Assembly: GCF_963576615.1 (NCBI RefSeq)
Contig: NC_088710.1
Coordinates: 5,374,001-5,438,000 of the forward strand
Reading direction: 5' to 3'
DNA: 64,000 nucleotides
Origin: Watersipora subatra
Lineage: Eukaryota > Bryozoa > Gymnolaemata > Cheilostomatida > Watersiporidae
Shown here: positions 12,601-24,900 of the stretch, one piece after another
Position numbering within the stretch: position 1 is the stretch's first letter
Layout: each line of letters opens with the position of its first letter
Notes under the pieces: generated by a model
Databases searched by the model: none
The model's input: only the letters and a program-made list of their open reading frames with translations
What the model was told of the DNA's origin: nothing
Made by a program: the position numbers and the translations under genes

Positions 12601-15600
12601 CATGAAGTACAGTCGACCCTCGTTTGTACACTCAGTACATGAAGTACAGTTGACCCTAGTTCGTAAACACAGTACATGAAGTACAGTTGACCCTTGTTTG
12701 CTCAGACTAGTACAGACTGATCGTGTCTGGACATTGAAAAATTGCGTATAGTAAATATTCAGTACTGTACATTAAACAGCCTATATTCTCTCGCACACAT
12801 ACTCCCAGGTTACAATATGGTACAATATGCATATACAGCAAACTTGAGAGTAAATTATGAATATATCTGCAATCGGGCGCACTATAATATTAATAACAGT
12901 AATAATAACTAAGGAAAATTACAGTACAACACTCTGGCAAGAAACTGACGCACATGTCACTTGCGTTGCCTGTCACTAGAGCTACCTTATCAGTCAAAGT
13001 TGTAACTCTTCGGACAGACACGGCTACATTGGACAATCGTCTGGACCTCACACATTGTCGGAACCATTAAAAGTCTGACGAAGGGAAGTGCGAAGAAGCG
13101 GGGGTTGACTGTACACAATAAGCGGGGGTCGACTGTACACAATAAGCGGGGTCGACTGTACTCAATAAGTGTGGCCAATTGTGTACTCTGTATACTTATA
13201 AATTCTGGCAGTTTTATTGCCTGGATAAACCCTGACCTTCTATTTCAAAGACATCTGACTTCATATGGCTACCGGAGTTCTAAATTTTATAGTACGACTA
13301 CTGATAGTAGTTTTACCCTTGACTGAATTAAACAGTCTTAGTAAATAGTATATTGATATTCACTAAGCTTTCATAAATAGGTCAAATATTTATATATGAC
13401 ACAGAAAGTTGTCATTAAGCTTTTATGAATATGTCAAAGATTTATACATGGGGCAGAGAGTAGTCACTAAGCTACCTATCATAAATGAGTTGAAGATTTA
13501 TCCTAAGGCCAATAAGTGGTAACTAAGCTTTCATAAATAGGTCAAAGATTTTGCGAGTCACTATGTATCGTCGCTAGGTTTTTATAAGTAGGTCAAAAAT
13601 TGAGTTCGCTAATGTAACATAGTTCTGCTACTCTATATTAATCAACTATTTCTGTACTCTGTTTGCAGAATTATGACTATCTAAACTTTTTACAGCCTCT
13701 CACCAGTTTAAGGAACAACAATAGATTTGCAAATAAATAATATAATAATTCGTGCCACAAAACTGGTTTTCTCTAAAAAAAACTGTCTAGCTTTAACATG
13801 TACAAGCCATTGGCTACTAGTTTTACTTTGAACTATACAATCTTGCCATCGCACCTCTATTTTTCATTGCTTGTAAATAAATCGCTTTCGTCATTTATTG
13901 TTCTGTGACAAGTATATATATGTATATTATATAAGCAAGTTGCTCTAACACATTCTTAGTTATAGGAGGCGCAGAGCAAATTGTTCTGGTAGACGATATT
14001 TGGTACCGAGCATTGTCAATATTCCTGCTCATCAAGGCTATACTTGTTGAACATTCCTTACCCGTATTAGCCGAGAGATTAAACTAGCCTGATACGAGCT
14101 CTCGTCTGGTCACTCATAAAGAATGTGTACATTTTAAACAAGAGAAATTCAAAGCCGATCAAGTTGTAGTAATAAGACTGATGAATGAATGATGGATGCA
14201 TCGTCAGGTTGAATGTGTCTTTGGCTGGCTAGATTAGCAGCTGTGTATTAAGCTATCAGTCAAAGGTACACATCGAGGATCAGTTAATTCAGTGTATAAA
14301 GTTTTGGACATCATTAAATTAATGTATAATTTTATAATTGATTATATAATATTGAATGATAATGTATCATATAAAGTAGTATGATATAATATCATATCAT
14401 ATATAACGTTATATCATTATATCTTATATTAATATCCCAAATAAATTGTTTCATATATTAATACTATATGATACAATATGTTATATTGTATCATATATTA
14501 ATATATATTATTAGTATTCTTGAGTACTTGGCCTGTGAACATTGGGTCCGGGATACAAGTCTTAAAGCGGTCACTGGTTATAACAGACGCGGCAGCAACC
14601 TTAAATTGCTCTACTGCCAAATAAACATCGCTGAGTAAACAACCCTCTGGCAGGCAATTGCTTACTTGAAGTTGGGTAAGAAATACATTATTATATACAT
14701 ATCATTGTATTACAGATGTAGCTGTTAAAATGGAGGGTACACGGTCATGGTCCGGAAAAAATGTCACTGCATTAAATAAAGTTTGTCTCAGTTTATCCCA
14801 ACCTGTTGTTATAACTTTGTATAATGTTTGAACTATACAGCTAGCATTTATGCAGTTCTAGCTGTGAGTGAACTTGCACCAATCGCATAAAGTATTGAAC
14901 GAAAAAGGACCTACATACGTATTAAATGCACTATTTTACTGTTATAGCCTACGCCCTTGAACAAAATTATCTGCTGCACCATGTTCTTGTTTTGTGAAGG
15001 CTACTTCATATTCCGCCTTCCCAAAAGCCTTCAGTTGTTTAAAATCATACGAGATGCATGAACCGTTTTCAGCATCAACTAAAAATAGCCGCAGCAGACA
15101 GACACACCAAGTTCGGTTAAATGGTTTTCGATTATCAGCAACTTAGGGGCAGGAAAAGACATTGATTAGCGAGCAAATAACTAACATGAGCGAGACATAC
15201 TGAGGCCTGAGGCCTGAGGCCATCGATGAACAAGAGCAGAGACTGTCTTCAGCTGCGATATCTACCCTTGCTCTAATGGCAATTACACTTCACATTGGCA
15301 TTATTCAATTAATTATCATGGTATAATTCCAATTGCAGATGACAAAACAAGTGATTAATTAGTACATTAATACCAGTGTAGAGTGAGGGGAAAGTGTTAA
15401 ATTTCAGTTGCAATTAGATTAGGAACCACTCAAAAATCTATATGGTAAATTAATTTGTATTGAGCTCTGCTAAGTGGTCAATGTCATGGAAAACATCCTT
15501 AGTTAGCTCTGAGCTCCTAATCAACCATTCATCATTCGATTCGTTTGAAATAATTTAAGGTCGACGCTCGTCGCTGTCTGCTTCCGTAGGAAATAAGCAA

Positions 15601-16059
15601 AATAGTAGACTTACCCCACTCAGTTGTACCTGCTTCCAGTGTATGTCCTTGTGGTAGTAAAGGCAGGTATGACCTCGACAGAGCCGCGGCAGCGGCAGCA
15701 TGAACTGTACTTGAGTGTAACGCTGCCAAGGCAGCAGTCCAAGGATTTGTCGGTAACAAAGAGCGATGTGAAAGAGAACTGTCCGATGCCGAGTCTGTTC
15801 TGTATATCGGATCCATAAATGTTGTCTGTGGAAGCGTGAAAAGTCCGGAATTTAGTGGGAACCCATTACAGGGTAGTGACAAAGAAATGTGTTTATTAGG
15901 CAGAACAGCCATGTTTGTTGACGATGCTGATTGTTCACTGTCGATAAAACTTGTCGGCGATTTAGCTGTGTTCCCCAAGTCTAAGAGTGAGCTTATATTA
16001 AAACTAGCTTTGCTATGTAATTTGGCAGCCGTTTGTGACGAAGTCATCTTAGCGACCAT
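9632..16059 (-). CDS. Mnx: Mnx/HB9-type homeobox transcription factor, 3 exons, 240 aa
   Basis: Exons on the minus strand: 15615-16059, 10689-10840, 9632-9757; phases 1 and 0 join exactly, and the total is 723 nt with TAG. ATG at 16059-16057 has A at -3 and G at +4, with an in-frame TGA upstream. The homeodomain (residues 156-215) begins [19 protein letters not shown], continues [20 protein letters not shown], and ends [14 protein letters not shown]. The block [16 protein letters not shown] is diagnostic of the Mnx class, nuclear DNA-binding factors known for motor-neuron and endodermal roles. The intron between homeodomain positions 44 and 45 is a common site in homeobox genes. FNISSLL (20-26) looks like an eh1 motif, which in other homeoproteins recruits Groucho co-repressors. 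A six-alanine run follows near residue 122. The tail after the homeodomain is short and acidic (EEDDD). The exon 2 donor is weak (GTTTGA). The first intron is 4.8 kb and holds two repeat arrays and a MITE. Confidence 0.95.
10905..11507. repeat. 20-bp satellite in Mnx intron 1, about 30 copies
   Basis: The unit AGATCTGTTGTAGAGAGGAC is repeated almost perfectly for 600 bases. Nearly the only variation is TAGAG versus TAAAG at one site, plus one 18-bp copy lacking CT near 11131. Each unit carries the 10-bp palindrome ACAGATCTGT. The array begins about 65 bases upstream (in transcription order) of the exon 2 acceptor. Such uniformity implies recent amplification or homogenisation, so copy number is probably polymorphic. 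Confidence 0.95.
12435..12694. repeat. 37-bp tandem array made of left MITE termini, 7 copies
   Basis: The unit is TAGTTTGTACACTCAGTACA followed by TGAAGTACAGTYGACCC. The segment TACAGTYGACCCT inside every unit equals the terminal inverted repeat of the pogo-like MITE that starts in the last unit (12684). The array therefore looks like repeated duplication of that end. Confidence 0.8.
12684..13111. mobile_element. pogo/Tigger-like MITE, 428 bp, TA target duplication
   Basis: The left end is CAGTTGACCCTTGTTT and the right end, read on the opposite strand, is CAGTCAACCCCCGCTT. Both abut TA (12682-12683 and 13112-13113). CAGTYRACCC ends with a TA target site are typical of pogo/Tigger DNA transposons. 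There is no transposase frame, so it is non-autonomous. It lies inside Mnx intron 1. Confidence 0.65.
13104..13172. repeat. about 23-bp tandem array of right MITE termini, 3 copies
   Basis: Three copies of GCGGGGGTCGACTGTACACA-type units. Each carries the MITE right end GTCGACTGTA in the orientation opposite to the left array. Together with 12435-12694, both ends of one element have become short tandem arrays. Confidence 0.75.
13175..15600. other. remainder of Mnx intron 1
   Basis: No exon seen. The stretch 14280-14515 is very AT-rich, and around 14465-14500 it holds a perfect hairpin, ATATGATACAATAT and ATATTGTATCATAT across GTT. The part from 14520 to 15480 has more even base composition and could hold regulatory sequence, but I cannot show it. 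Confidence 0.45.
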
Positions 16060-18790
16060 GTTCGGAAGAATAGCGGTGGATTGAGAGTGCCCATCCTTTA
16101 ATAATCACCGTATGCCATTTAATTATGGTAAAGGGCTAAAGTGGCTCTCATAACAGCTGATAATTGGTAATGTCAACAATGTATATGTCCTTGATAAGCA
16201 ACAATCATTGGGATCGTTGTGCCGCGAGCCTCTTCATCAACGGCTAACTGATAATAATTATATTGCATTGTTTCCATGTAATAGATCTTCTTTCTAGGTC
16301 AACTTACAGACCATGGGCAACACAAAGAAGTACCAGCCTACTTTGAAATGTTCTGTTTATTGGTATATTTTTTTACTTTTAAAAGGTAGGTAAGAGTGGA
16401 CTTGTGAACAGCTGGTTGGAGTTCCATCCCCAAAAAAGGCTACCAGTTGTGACAGAAATGACATGCAAACTCAAAGTGCTCTCCGCATCTGGTCATATCT
16501 CCAATCGTCAAGGATTCTTTGCCACTTGGTCCAGGCAGGTCTAGCGAAGGTCACAGAGACATTATGCGCGCAACACTGCTCTTCAAACACGCACAGTCTC
16601 CGCTTGCAGTAAGCAAAACAGACCTCGTATTCGATCTTTGAGAAACAAAATACCTATGTTCAATATTATGGAACATTGGCAAGTCGAAATAATGGCTAGT
16701 AGCACTGCTCCAACAACATGTGTGACTTGAGCACGACAAGAGGCAGCGTCTCCGTATCGTATTTTTGCTATAGAAAAAGAGCAAAGATGTAGGCAAAGGC
16801 GAGATTAGTGATACTACTGTATTTGAGATTAGGAGCAGGATTATTGACAAGGACATTGTAATATAATTTAAAGCGATCATGGATCACATGTTTATAATTG
16901 CGGTCATTTCCACCTCGCGTCGCAAAAGTGAGACGGCTACTCGACATTAGTCGCTAATAACTTGGATTATTACTCTAAACGCGATTATCACACGCACGGA
17001 GAAATGACATCACACCCTTGGAGAAGTGACACTAATCTAAGGAGTAGAAGATATCGCTGGTAAGAGGCAATCAAAACACTTCCAATTTCATTCATACGTA
17101 CTTTAAAAACTCACTAAGAAAATCAGTTTCGAAATAACCAATAAGAGGCTAAATCTGAGTTCAGCTTATTTATTGATTATTGATTACTACTTTTAAAGAT
17201 AAAATCGATTAAAATTTTGTGTAAGTTTTTCAGAAAGAATCGGCATTTTTCTATCATTTGCGATTGTCTTTGATGTGTGAGCTAGTCTGCCAGGATATTC
17301 TAAGATTAAAATTGACTAAACTTGGTCAGTTAAATCACTTAAAATACCGCAATAGCCGATAGCGACTTTCGCAAGGATAACGACGCAACGTCATTTTGCA
17401 CATATTTTTCTGCGGAACAATTTAATCACGATCAAGTTTGGTTGATTTTATTCTTGAAACATTCTGGCAGTCAGATCACCTCAAACATCAAAAACAATCG
17501 CAAATAATAAAAACCGTCGATACTTTTTGATAAACGCTACTAAAATTTTGTGTAAGCTCATCCTTAAGAAATATGTTCAAGCTGAAACAAACTATCATGC
17601 CCATGTATTTCAACAAAAAGGAGTTCGTGTAAAAATCACTTTTAAGAACAACAGCCAGGTGATGTTATTGAAACGCCAGGGAGCCAGTCATAAAGATTCC
17701 CCAGCTGCGACTGTAACTTACTAGCAGCAAGAGCCCTTGAGTTATCAAAAAGTTAGATACCGCAACTCATTTCATCGTCATATCAGGTCGTTCATGTGAT
17801 AATCCACACATTTACAACCAATTATGAGCAATAAACAAACCATGGTACCATGGTATGAGGGAAACTGGTGGGAGAAGATATGTACATGTATGAAGCAAGT
17901 GTGCAAATGGTCATCGCAGCTAGAGATCAAACACATCCATAAAGTTATTTTATATTTGTTGGTGTTCACACAGTTATGAACTTAATGCTTCCATTTAATT
18001 TTTATGTATAAATATATTAAAATAAATCAGATAAACATTGGTAATCCACTAATTAAATTAAATGAGCACTTTACAAACATTTCATTCTAATGATACGCTT
18101 GCCGAAAATTAAAGTTTGCTTTTCAAAACTGGCTCGCAATAAAGCACAACAGTTAAAAACACAGAAGTCATGGACTTTAATACTAAGCCATGGTAAGAGA
18201 GCTGTAAATTACAAGAAATCGATCCCATGTTCTTTTTACTGTAAAACAAATTTCTAATCAAACTCATTGATACAAAATACCTATTTTATTTAACAATTTT
18301 GTATTTCTAGCGTTGCTAATCTAATCATATGTAAAACTTTTACCATCAATAGCTGAAGTCAGATGTACTTGTTCGAATTATTTTATGTGCAGCAAATATT
18401 ACACAGAAGGTTGTATAATATACATGTATGTATGTTGCATGAATCAGACACCTTAGTCATACTTCAAATATAATCAACAACCACAGTGTTTACGGACTAT
18501 TTTATCAAAATGTTTAGAGCAGTAGCAGTAGAGAATCAAACTGCTTGTTTGTGAGCACAGGCTAAACTTATTCAGCTTGACTCGCTAAATTGTATAACGG
18601 TCAAAAAGTTAACGATGTTAAATAAAACTCGTGACAAGTTAGTCAAAGAGGATGTACATTTGAACATGTGAGAGCAAGATCCATAGCTGTATAATTCCTT
18701 AGAGCAGTGGAAGTATTAGCATCGCAATAGTCGAGGAGGATTTTAATAAGCAAACAGCATCATCGTTGGACATGTTAATCATCACGAAAG
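16060..18790. other. intergenic region between Mnx start and protease 3' end
   Basis: No gene is supported. A 109-codon minus-strand frame (16551-16880) upstream of Mnx has no motif and no clear splice sites. Foldback copy A lies at 17215-17570. The rest is AT-rich unique sequence. No TATA box stands out for Mnx. Confidence 0.45.
17215..17570. mobile_element. foldback MITE family 1, copy A (partly truncated)
   Basis: The left half (AGAATCGGCATTTTTCTATC, ...CTGCCAGGAT) is mirrored by the right half (TTCTGGCAGTCAGATCACCT, CAAACATCAAAAACAATCGC, ...CTACTAAAATTTTGTGTAAG). The two long arms are inverted copies of each other, as in the full copies at 20907, 24506, 25433 and 48706. Confidence 0.7.
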
Positions 18791-18793
18791 AGA

Positions 18794-18988
18794 CTATAAA
18801 GAGATCTTTTTAGATTTTCCAATCATTTCCTGTCCCATCGTGCTGCCTATCCAGTTGAGATATCGATTTACTTTACTGAATATGGCGGGCCTCATGTCAC
18901 GGGAACACAGGTGCCCGGTAAAGCTAGACACACCGTACACGGTGTACTTTCCTTCGTGTGAGCAATGCAGGCCTCCACCGCTGTCACC
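18794..18988 (-). CDS. protease exon 7: catalytic serine, C-terminus
   Basis: Encodes GDSGGGLHCS, YGVSSFTGHLC, RPAIFSKVNRYLNWI and a 16-residue tail ending KKISL, then TAG at 18796-18794. The acceptor is TTTGTAG at phase 0, directly before Gly 193 in chymotrypsin numbering. The usual Pro after GDSGG is Gly. ATTAAA about 50 bases downstream may serve for polyadenylation. Confidence 0.9.
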   Translation of the reverse strand, partial: GDSGGGLHCSHEGKYTVYGVSSFTGHLCSRDMRPAIFSKVNRYLNWIGSTMGQEMIGKSKKISL

Positions 18989-21900
18989 CTACAAATGTCT
19001 GAGATTATTAAGGGCGCCTCATAGTAGACCATATGTTGTCGGCAGAAGGATCAAGTCATATACAGCTTTGGCAGACAAGAACCTAATCCCCAATAGGAGA
19101 GCTCAAGTATAACAACAACAAAATGGCATGCACCCGGCGTAAAGGATGCAGAGAGCTCACACTCGTGGGAAAGCATTGGCTATACTCCTACTTGACTAAT
19201 GATGATGGATCTCCTGTCCATGGTGAATTATGGTTTCAGCCGCTCCAAGCCGAGCTGATCGAGGACATGACCAGACACCAAGTTATTTTTAGCGCACATC
19301 ATAAGGACAACTGTTGTTTTAGTAAGAGTAAAAATTTAGCGCTACCCATTATGCATTTAAGATTTAAAGGCTATGTGAGCTTTTCTCGAAGTCAGTGTAG
19401 TAAGTGTTCATGAACACCTAAGGCTAAAAAATCCTCCCTGACGGCTACTATAGGTATTGGCTACACGTCGCAGCGCCTTTTCTAATTGAAACAACATCTC
19501 CAATAATAGGATACTACCCTACTGACCAGATGTCTAAAACTATGACAAAACTAACAAAGGCATCCAGCGCAACACGTTTACGAAAAAATAGTGTTCAAGA
19601 ATATAGTAAACAACAACAATAAAAATTTGCAGATCAAAAGAAAGACCTACTATTGCATATATAAAATGTTGCCAAAAGTGGCAAAAGTTTATGACAGACT
19701 CGCTTACAGATTAATCACTAGCATTTGCTAAGAGAAATTTTCCACACGTACCCAGCACATGTCATGTACTCCATCTCCACCAGCGCATACTTGTTTGTTA
19801 GTGATTCTCGAGCCCCATGATGCCTCAGACCGGCAGAGATCATGGGGCACCATGGGAAACTTCAACTGCATAAGATTAGCCGGGTACATCAAATCATCTT
19901 CAGCCTCTGGAACAGAACCTTTTAGTTCTTAGTTCATTGTGGGCTAGCAAAAGGTTCAAACTAGTGATGGGCACGAGTACTTCTTGGCCAGCGAGTGTAA
20001 ACTTCGCCCTTTTCCGTTCGAGTTTTTCGAGTATCTGGTAGCTGGTAGTGCTTAGCACGAGTATTTCTTAGCCAACGGGTTTGTCGGGTATCAGGTTTGT
20101 TGATACGGGTTTTATGTCTAAAATTCTAAACATCAGACATATCTTAAAATTTACAGTGCATTTATAATTCTATTCAATTTATTTATTATTTTTTACTATT
20201 TTCTATCAACCGAAATTTGTGCTCGCATCATTAACAGACTGGTTGTTAAACAGTGCTTAGAGCACAGATCGAAATAAACCGAGTTTTTGTCCAATCTACT
20301 CGACAGGTTTGTGTGCCAAAACCCAAACTCGCAAGTCAAAGTCTGAACCCGCAAGATTGAAATACTCAAAATTTCTATTACCCGAGACTCGAGAGAAGAT
20401 AAACCCGTGAGTTCAGTGAGTTTTATTATTCGTGTCCAGCACTAGTACAAACCCTTCTGCATGTAGAGTTGCTAATAATAGCTCTCTAATGTTTTCATTA
20501 CCATGTGTTATGTAAGTGTGTGTACTTTAGACTAATGCGTCACCCCACTAAGAATTTGCATTTCTCTTCCTTTACGAGAGAGCAGAGTAGTTGAGCTCTA
20601 AATAGTCAAATTATGCACACTAGAAAGTTTTGAGCATTGCAGAGTGAATTATTATATCGCATCATGCATCTAGTGGCTGATAATTTGTCATTGCAGTCAG
20701 TACCTCCACCGATGAACCAGATCTGTTGACAGAACTGGTCAATGCAGTCAATTACCATGGCAACGCATTATGCTGCTCCGACAATCGCCAACCACAAAGC
20801 CAAAGAATGTTGTATCATGGAACAAAATGTGTCTTAAGTAGTGAAATGGCTTGCTACTGCTGCCAGACAAGTTCTCTATAACCCTCCTGCAGCTATCAAT
20901 ATTACAGATGAACTTGCACAAAACTGTAGTAGGTTTTATCAGAAGTTACCCATATTTTCAATATGTATATAAGCAATAGTTTTTGATGTTTGAGGTGATC
21001 TGACTGCAACAGGATGTTTTATAATCGATAAAATTTCATCTGAGTTGAAGTGCTCAGATCAAGTGACAGTATGATTGTGACGTCCATAACTACACAGGGA
21101 CTGACAATAGAGACTGTATCAACAATAACAACTAGTGACATCATTAGCGATTAGTGATGTCATTCTGTACATGTACATGTATCTCTTCTGAGCATTTAAA
21201 ACGCAATTAAGTTTTATCAATTTTAATCGTGAAACATCCTGACAGTCAGATCACCTCAAATATAAAAACAATAGCTAATGATAGCAAATATGGGTGATTT
21301 CTGATAAAACCTACTATAACTTTGTGTGAGTTCACGTTTAAGTAGTGAGATGGCCTACCGCTGCTGTCAGAAAAGTATTCTATAACCCTGCTGCAACTAT
21401 CAGTATTGCGTATATACAATATATTTTGGTGTAATCACAGAGCTGTATGGCCTATTAGAATATACCTAGCAGAAGTAACAGACATTTAAAACTCTCTCAC
21501 CTTTTAGGATCAGTTACCCAAATTCTCCACACACTCAAAAATACACATGCTTAAAGTCCTAGCTACACAAAATTAAATGTTGCTGACAACAACGTCTCAA
21601 CCATTACAAAGGTTTTCATGCGATGCAGATCTTTTGTCATGAAAATGAAACTGTAAAAGAATGTGCAGCTGTCAACCATTGTAGACGCTGACAATTTTAT
21701 ATTATTTACTGGCAGCTCGTTGGAATTAATAACCATCGATGATTCATACACAATTGATAAAAAGTACAAAAATATAATTTTTAGAAATATATACATTTTT
21801 AGTAAATCACAAAGTCATGTTAAATTGAATTAACATTTATAAATTGCTCCAATCCTGAAACATAAAAAATGGTCGACTATTTAGGCACCAAATTAAACTT

Positions 21901-24900
21901 ATTACCGCATAAAATGGCTTAATTATACAATCAGTTAAATTTAGCGACTAGATCACATTTTCTATAAATTCATGAATAACTTTATATTCCAGGTACCGGT
22001 GCAAAATCATCTATAGATGCGCCGTCAAAAGCAGGTCAGTGACAGGTGCTTGACAGTTATAATTAGCGAATGGATAAGAACTAGGAATGTGCAAAAAAAT
22101 TATTTTGCTTTAGTAAACATGGTTAAGTCACCTGAACTCACGTTACACCGATCGCTAGCTTGGAAAGTACAATCTTCGGTGCGCTTAATGATAGCGGTAA
22201 ACATGGCGAGGAAAATATAAGTCTAAGATAGAAGACTTTTTGGAGGACTGCTGTTAGTATAGCAGCAGACCTATTGTTATATTACAAATATAACATTGTA
22301 ACAAACAAATATAACTTGTTTCTTGTTACGATGGAATGGAAAGATAACGTCAAGCCAGCTTTTCTGATTTTTAAAACTACAGATATTTTAGTAACACAGA
22401 TCATTATTATACTCACTTGAAATCTCGTGTCCCGTGAGAGACCATTATATGTAATAACTATGTGTGTAGTTATACAAATGTATGGAGAAGTGATCAAGGG
22501 GCGCAGCGTGTAGTGCATTAGCATACCACGCCAAAAATAAATGAGTTCAATTCCTAAGTAATGCATTTTTTTCCTGATGCTTTTAGTACGACTTTAGACT
22601 GATAAAACAGATGAATACAGGTTTCATTATAGAAAAGATTTAAAACAAATAACAGATTTTTATTATTTTATTTTGCTCTTCAAGAGTGTTAATCACAAAC
22701 AATTAAAGCTACAACAACTAGTTACAAATAGTTACAGATGCTGAACTCAGTTTAGTAGCTAGTACATGTAGTGGGGAGAGCGATGCCAAGAGCACACTTC
22801 GATGTTGTGATTTACCAGAATTTCGGAGGGCTTTCCTCGTGTTCTTCATACCAGACATTTTACAAGGAGATTGATTACCAGTATCCAGACCATGAGGGTC
22901 TTGTTTGGATGCTTTGCGAGTACTTTGAAGTTAACACTTCGTTCATGCTGTCACGTACGCTGATCAGGCTTTTTGATTTTAAATATTAAGCGTTTTGAAC
23001 TTGGAATTATCCATTCTTGGCAGGCTAGCCGTTGTTAGAATCGGAATACAGCGATCAAAAGGGTTATTACAGGGGCGCTTTAGTCGGTCCTTGCCAAGAG
23101 CTCTTTTGTCATGCCGTTTAATGATAGCAAGTCAAATGGTTTTTAATTCTAGTAAAACTAAATTTAGTTGGAATAAAGTGCAGGCTTGACGCGAAACTTA
23201 CACAAATCCCACATCAATGAAACAATTTCTTTAGCAAAGAACAAATTATACAAAATATAACAGAGCCAGCAGAGCGATTATATTATAATCCATCGCCTAG
23301 CAATGCTCTTCTGAGAAGCGTGCCAGCGTGTGGGCTCATATCTGCTTGTGAGGAAACCATAAAAAGTTGAAAAGCATGGCTGCTGCTTGTCTAGAAGAGA
23401 TCTGACACGTACCAGTGTCTGCCACTGCCCAAATCGTGTCGCTATGCAACAAGTAACAGCAAGTGCTCTACAGATTGTCTCTTTGCCAACTGCTGTTAAT
23501 CATCGCTCACGTAGGTATTCAATATTTGCAGCTGAAAAGGTTTACTTCAGCTTTAGGTTTTTCTATAATCTTTCTACAAGCGCATGAGGCGTTTTTATAC
23601 GCCCCACATGCATGGGATGCATATGCGGGTGCCTCTAAGCTATTGCCTATCTCCGGACATGCGAGTAAACAACGCAGTACACTCTACACACTCTACACTC
23701 TACAGTCAATGAAACCTCAGCATTTCCCACATTTGTTCTCAATACAGGGATAAAATACTCAGCACATTTGATAAAACCCTGATTAGCTTATGAAAGATGC
23801 AGGCTCTTTCAAAATATTACTATCCAAACTACACTTAACTAAATGGTGCCATTCGTTGACTTGCAGTTTGATGTCTTGTCGATGCGGAACTGTTGGAGGC
23901 AAATGGTTTTACCTCCGACTGATACCAGCCGCTCTAAAAGTTTCCTTGAGTGACGCTAAAGCTTCACTAGCTTGGCAGATGTCTTGGACTTTCACTTTAC
24001 CGATCTATCGTCAAATTCAAATCAATAAAGATTGCTGGTAAGCGTGTTCCATCGTAAACATCACCTGCTATTACCTGACACTCGGCCCCACCCGGATAGG
24101 TAGCAGTGCTCGAGGGGCTCGCTTGTCACACATGTTGGCAGGCATGCCAGGTGAACATAGGGAGCTGTCGCCACAGGCTTAGCCAGTTTTATAAGACCGA
24201 TGTCATTTGACTTGTGCCTAAAAAGAGAATGATTTGAGGCTTGAGGGAGGATACAGCAATTATAGCCTAAGTTGATGAGAGTCAGTTTGCAAAAATGCGT
24301 GTTGGTAAACTAGGGATCCGTTTAGCTGGATCATTTGGCCGTTGCGCTTAATACGCAATCCATGTTTCACACAGTCTTTCAGCAAACAGCAAACAGGATA
24401 GATCACTGGTAATTGACCTTGCCAGTGATCAATGTCATTCTTAAGCTGACAGATCTATTGAATGCTAAGTTTGGCCAAACAAGACCCAGTCTAAACTGCT
24501 ACATTTAAAGATGCACTACACAGTTTTAGTTGATTCTATCAGAAAGTATCGGTATTGGTTAACCTTCGGGATTTTTTTTATGTTTGAGGTGATTTCACTG
24601 CCAGGATGGTTCAGGGAAAAGCTCAGATTTTAGCGAAAGTGCAATTATGACGTCTATAGTTGTAAAGAGACCGGCAGAATAGAGACGTGTAACGCTGCAA
24701 CTTGAACACAATAGCCGATATCAATAACGAGAGAGAGAGAGACAGGCAGCCACGCAGCTAGTGACATCATTCCGGCACGTATCGTATGTTGTTTCTGAGC
24801 GTTTCAACTGTGATTAAGTTTTGTCGATTTTAATTTTGAAACATCGTGGCAATCAGATCACCTCAAACATCAAAAAAAGTTGCAAATGTTCAAAAATACT

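Larger units (their letters stand above)
19919..24074. other. protease intron 5
   Basis: Contains the hAT MITE, foldback copy B with its flanking direct repeats, and a SINE. A plus-strand 72-codon frame (22771-22989) and overlapping frames at 23387-24041 have no recognised motif. A minus-strand stretch near 23870-23990 reads openly (QASEALASLKETFRAAGISR) between AG and GT dinucleotides, but there is no phase or family evidence that it is an exon. Confidence 0.4.

Noticed and set aside
15624-16084. Plus-strand frames opposite Mnx exon 1
   Set aside because: They are antisense shadows of the alanine/serine-rich Mnx first exon, with no motif and no splice logic.
18840-19112. Plus-strand 90-codon frame
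   Set aside because: Overlaps protease exon 7 in antisense; the exon reading (GDSGG, LNWI) explains the open frame.
20690-20800. Minus-strand WFIGGGTD taken as a protease activation site
   Set aside because: The real activation site (RVRR-LIDG) is in exon 3 with correct phases; this stretch has a stop just upstream and lies inside intron 5.
22771-22989. 72-codon plus-strand frame (PRAHFDVVIYQNFGG...)
   Set aside because: Reads like protein at first sight, but no family is recognised, there is no upstream start context or splice evidence, and a SINE lies just before it.
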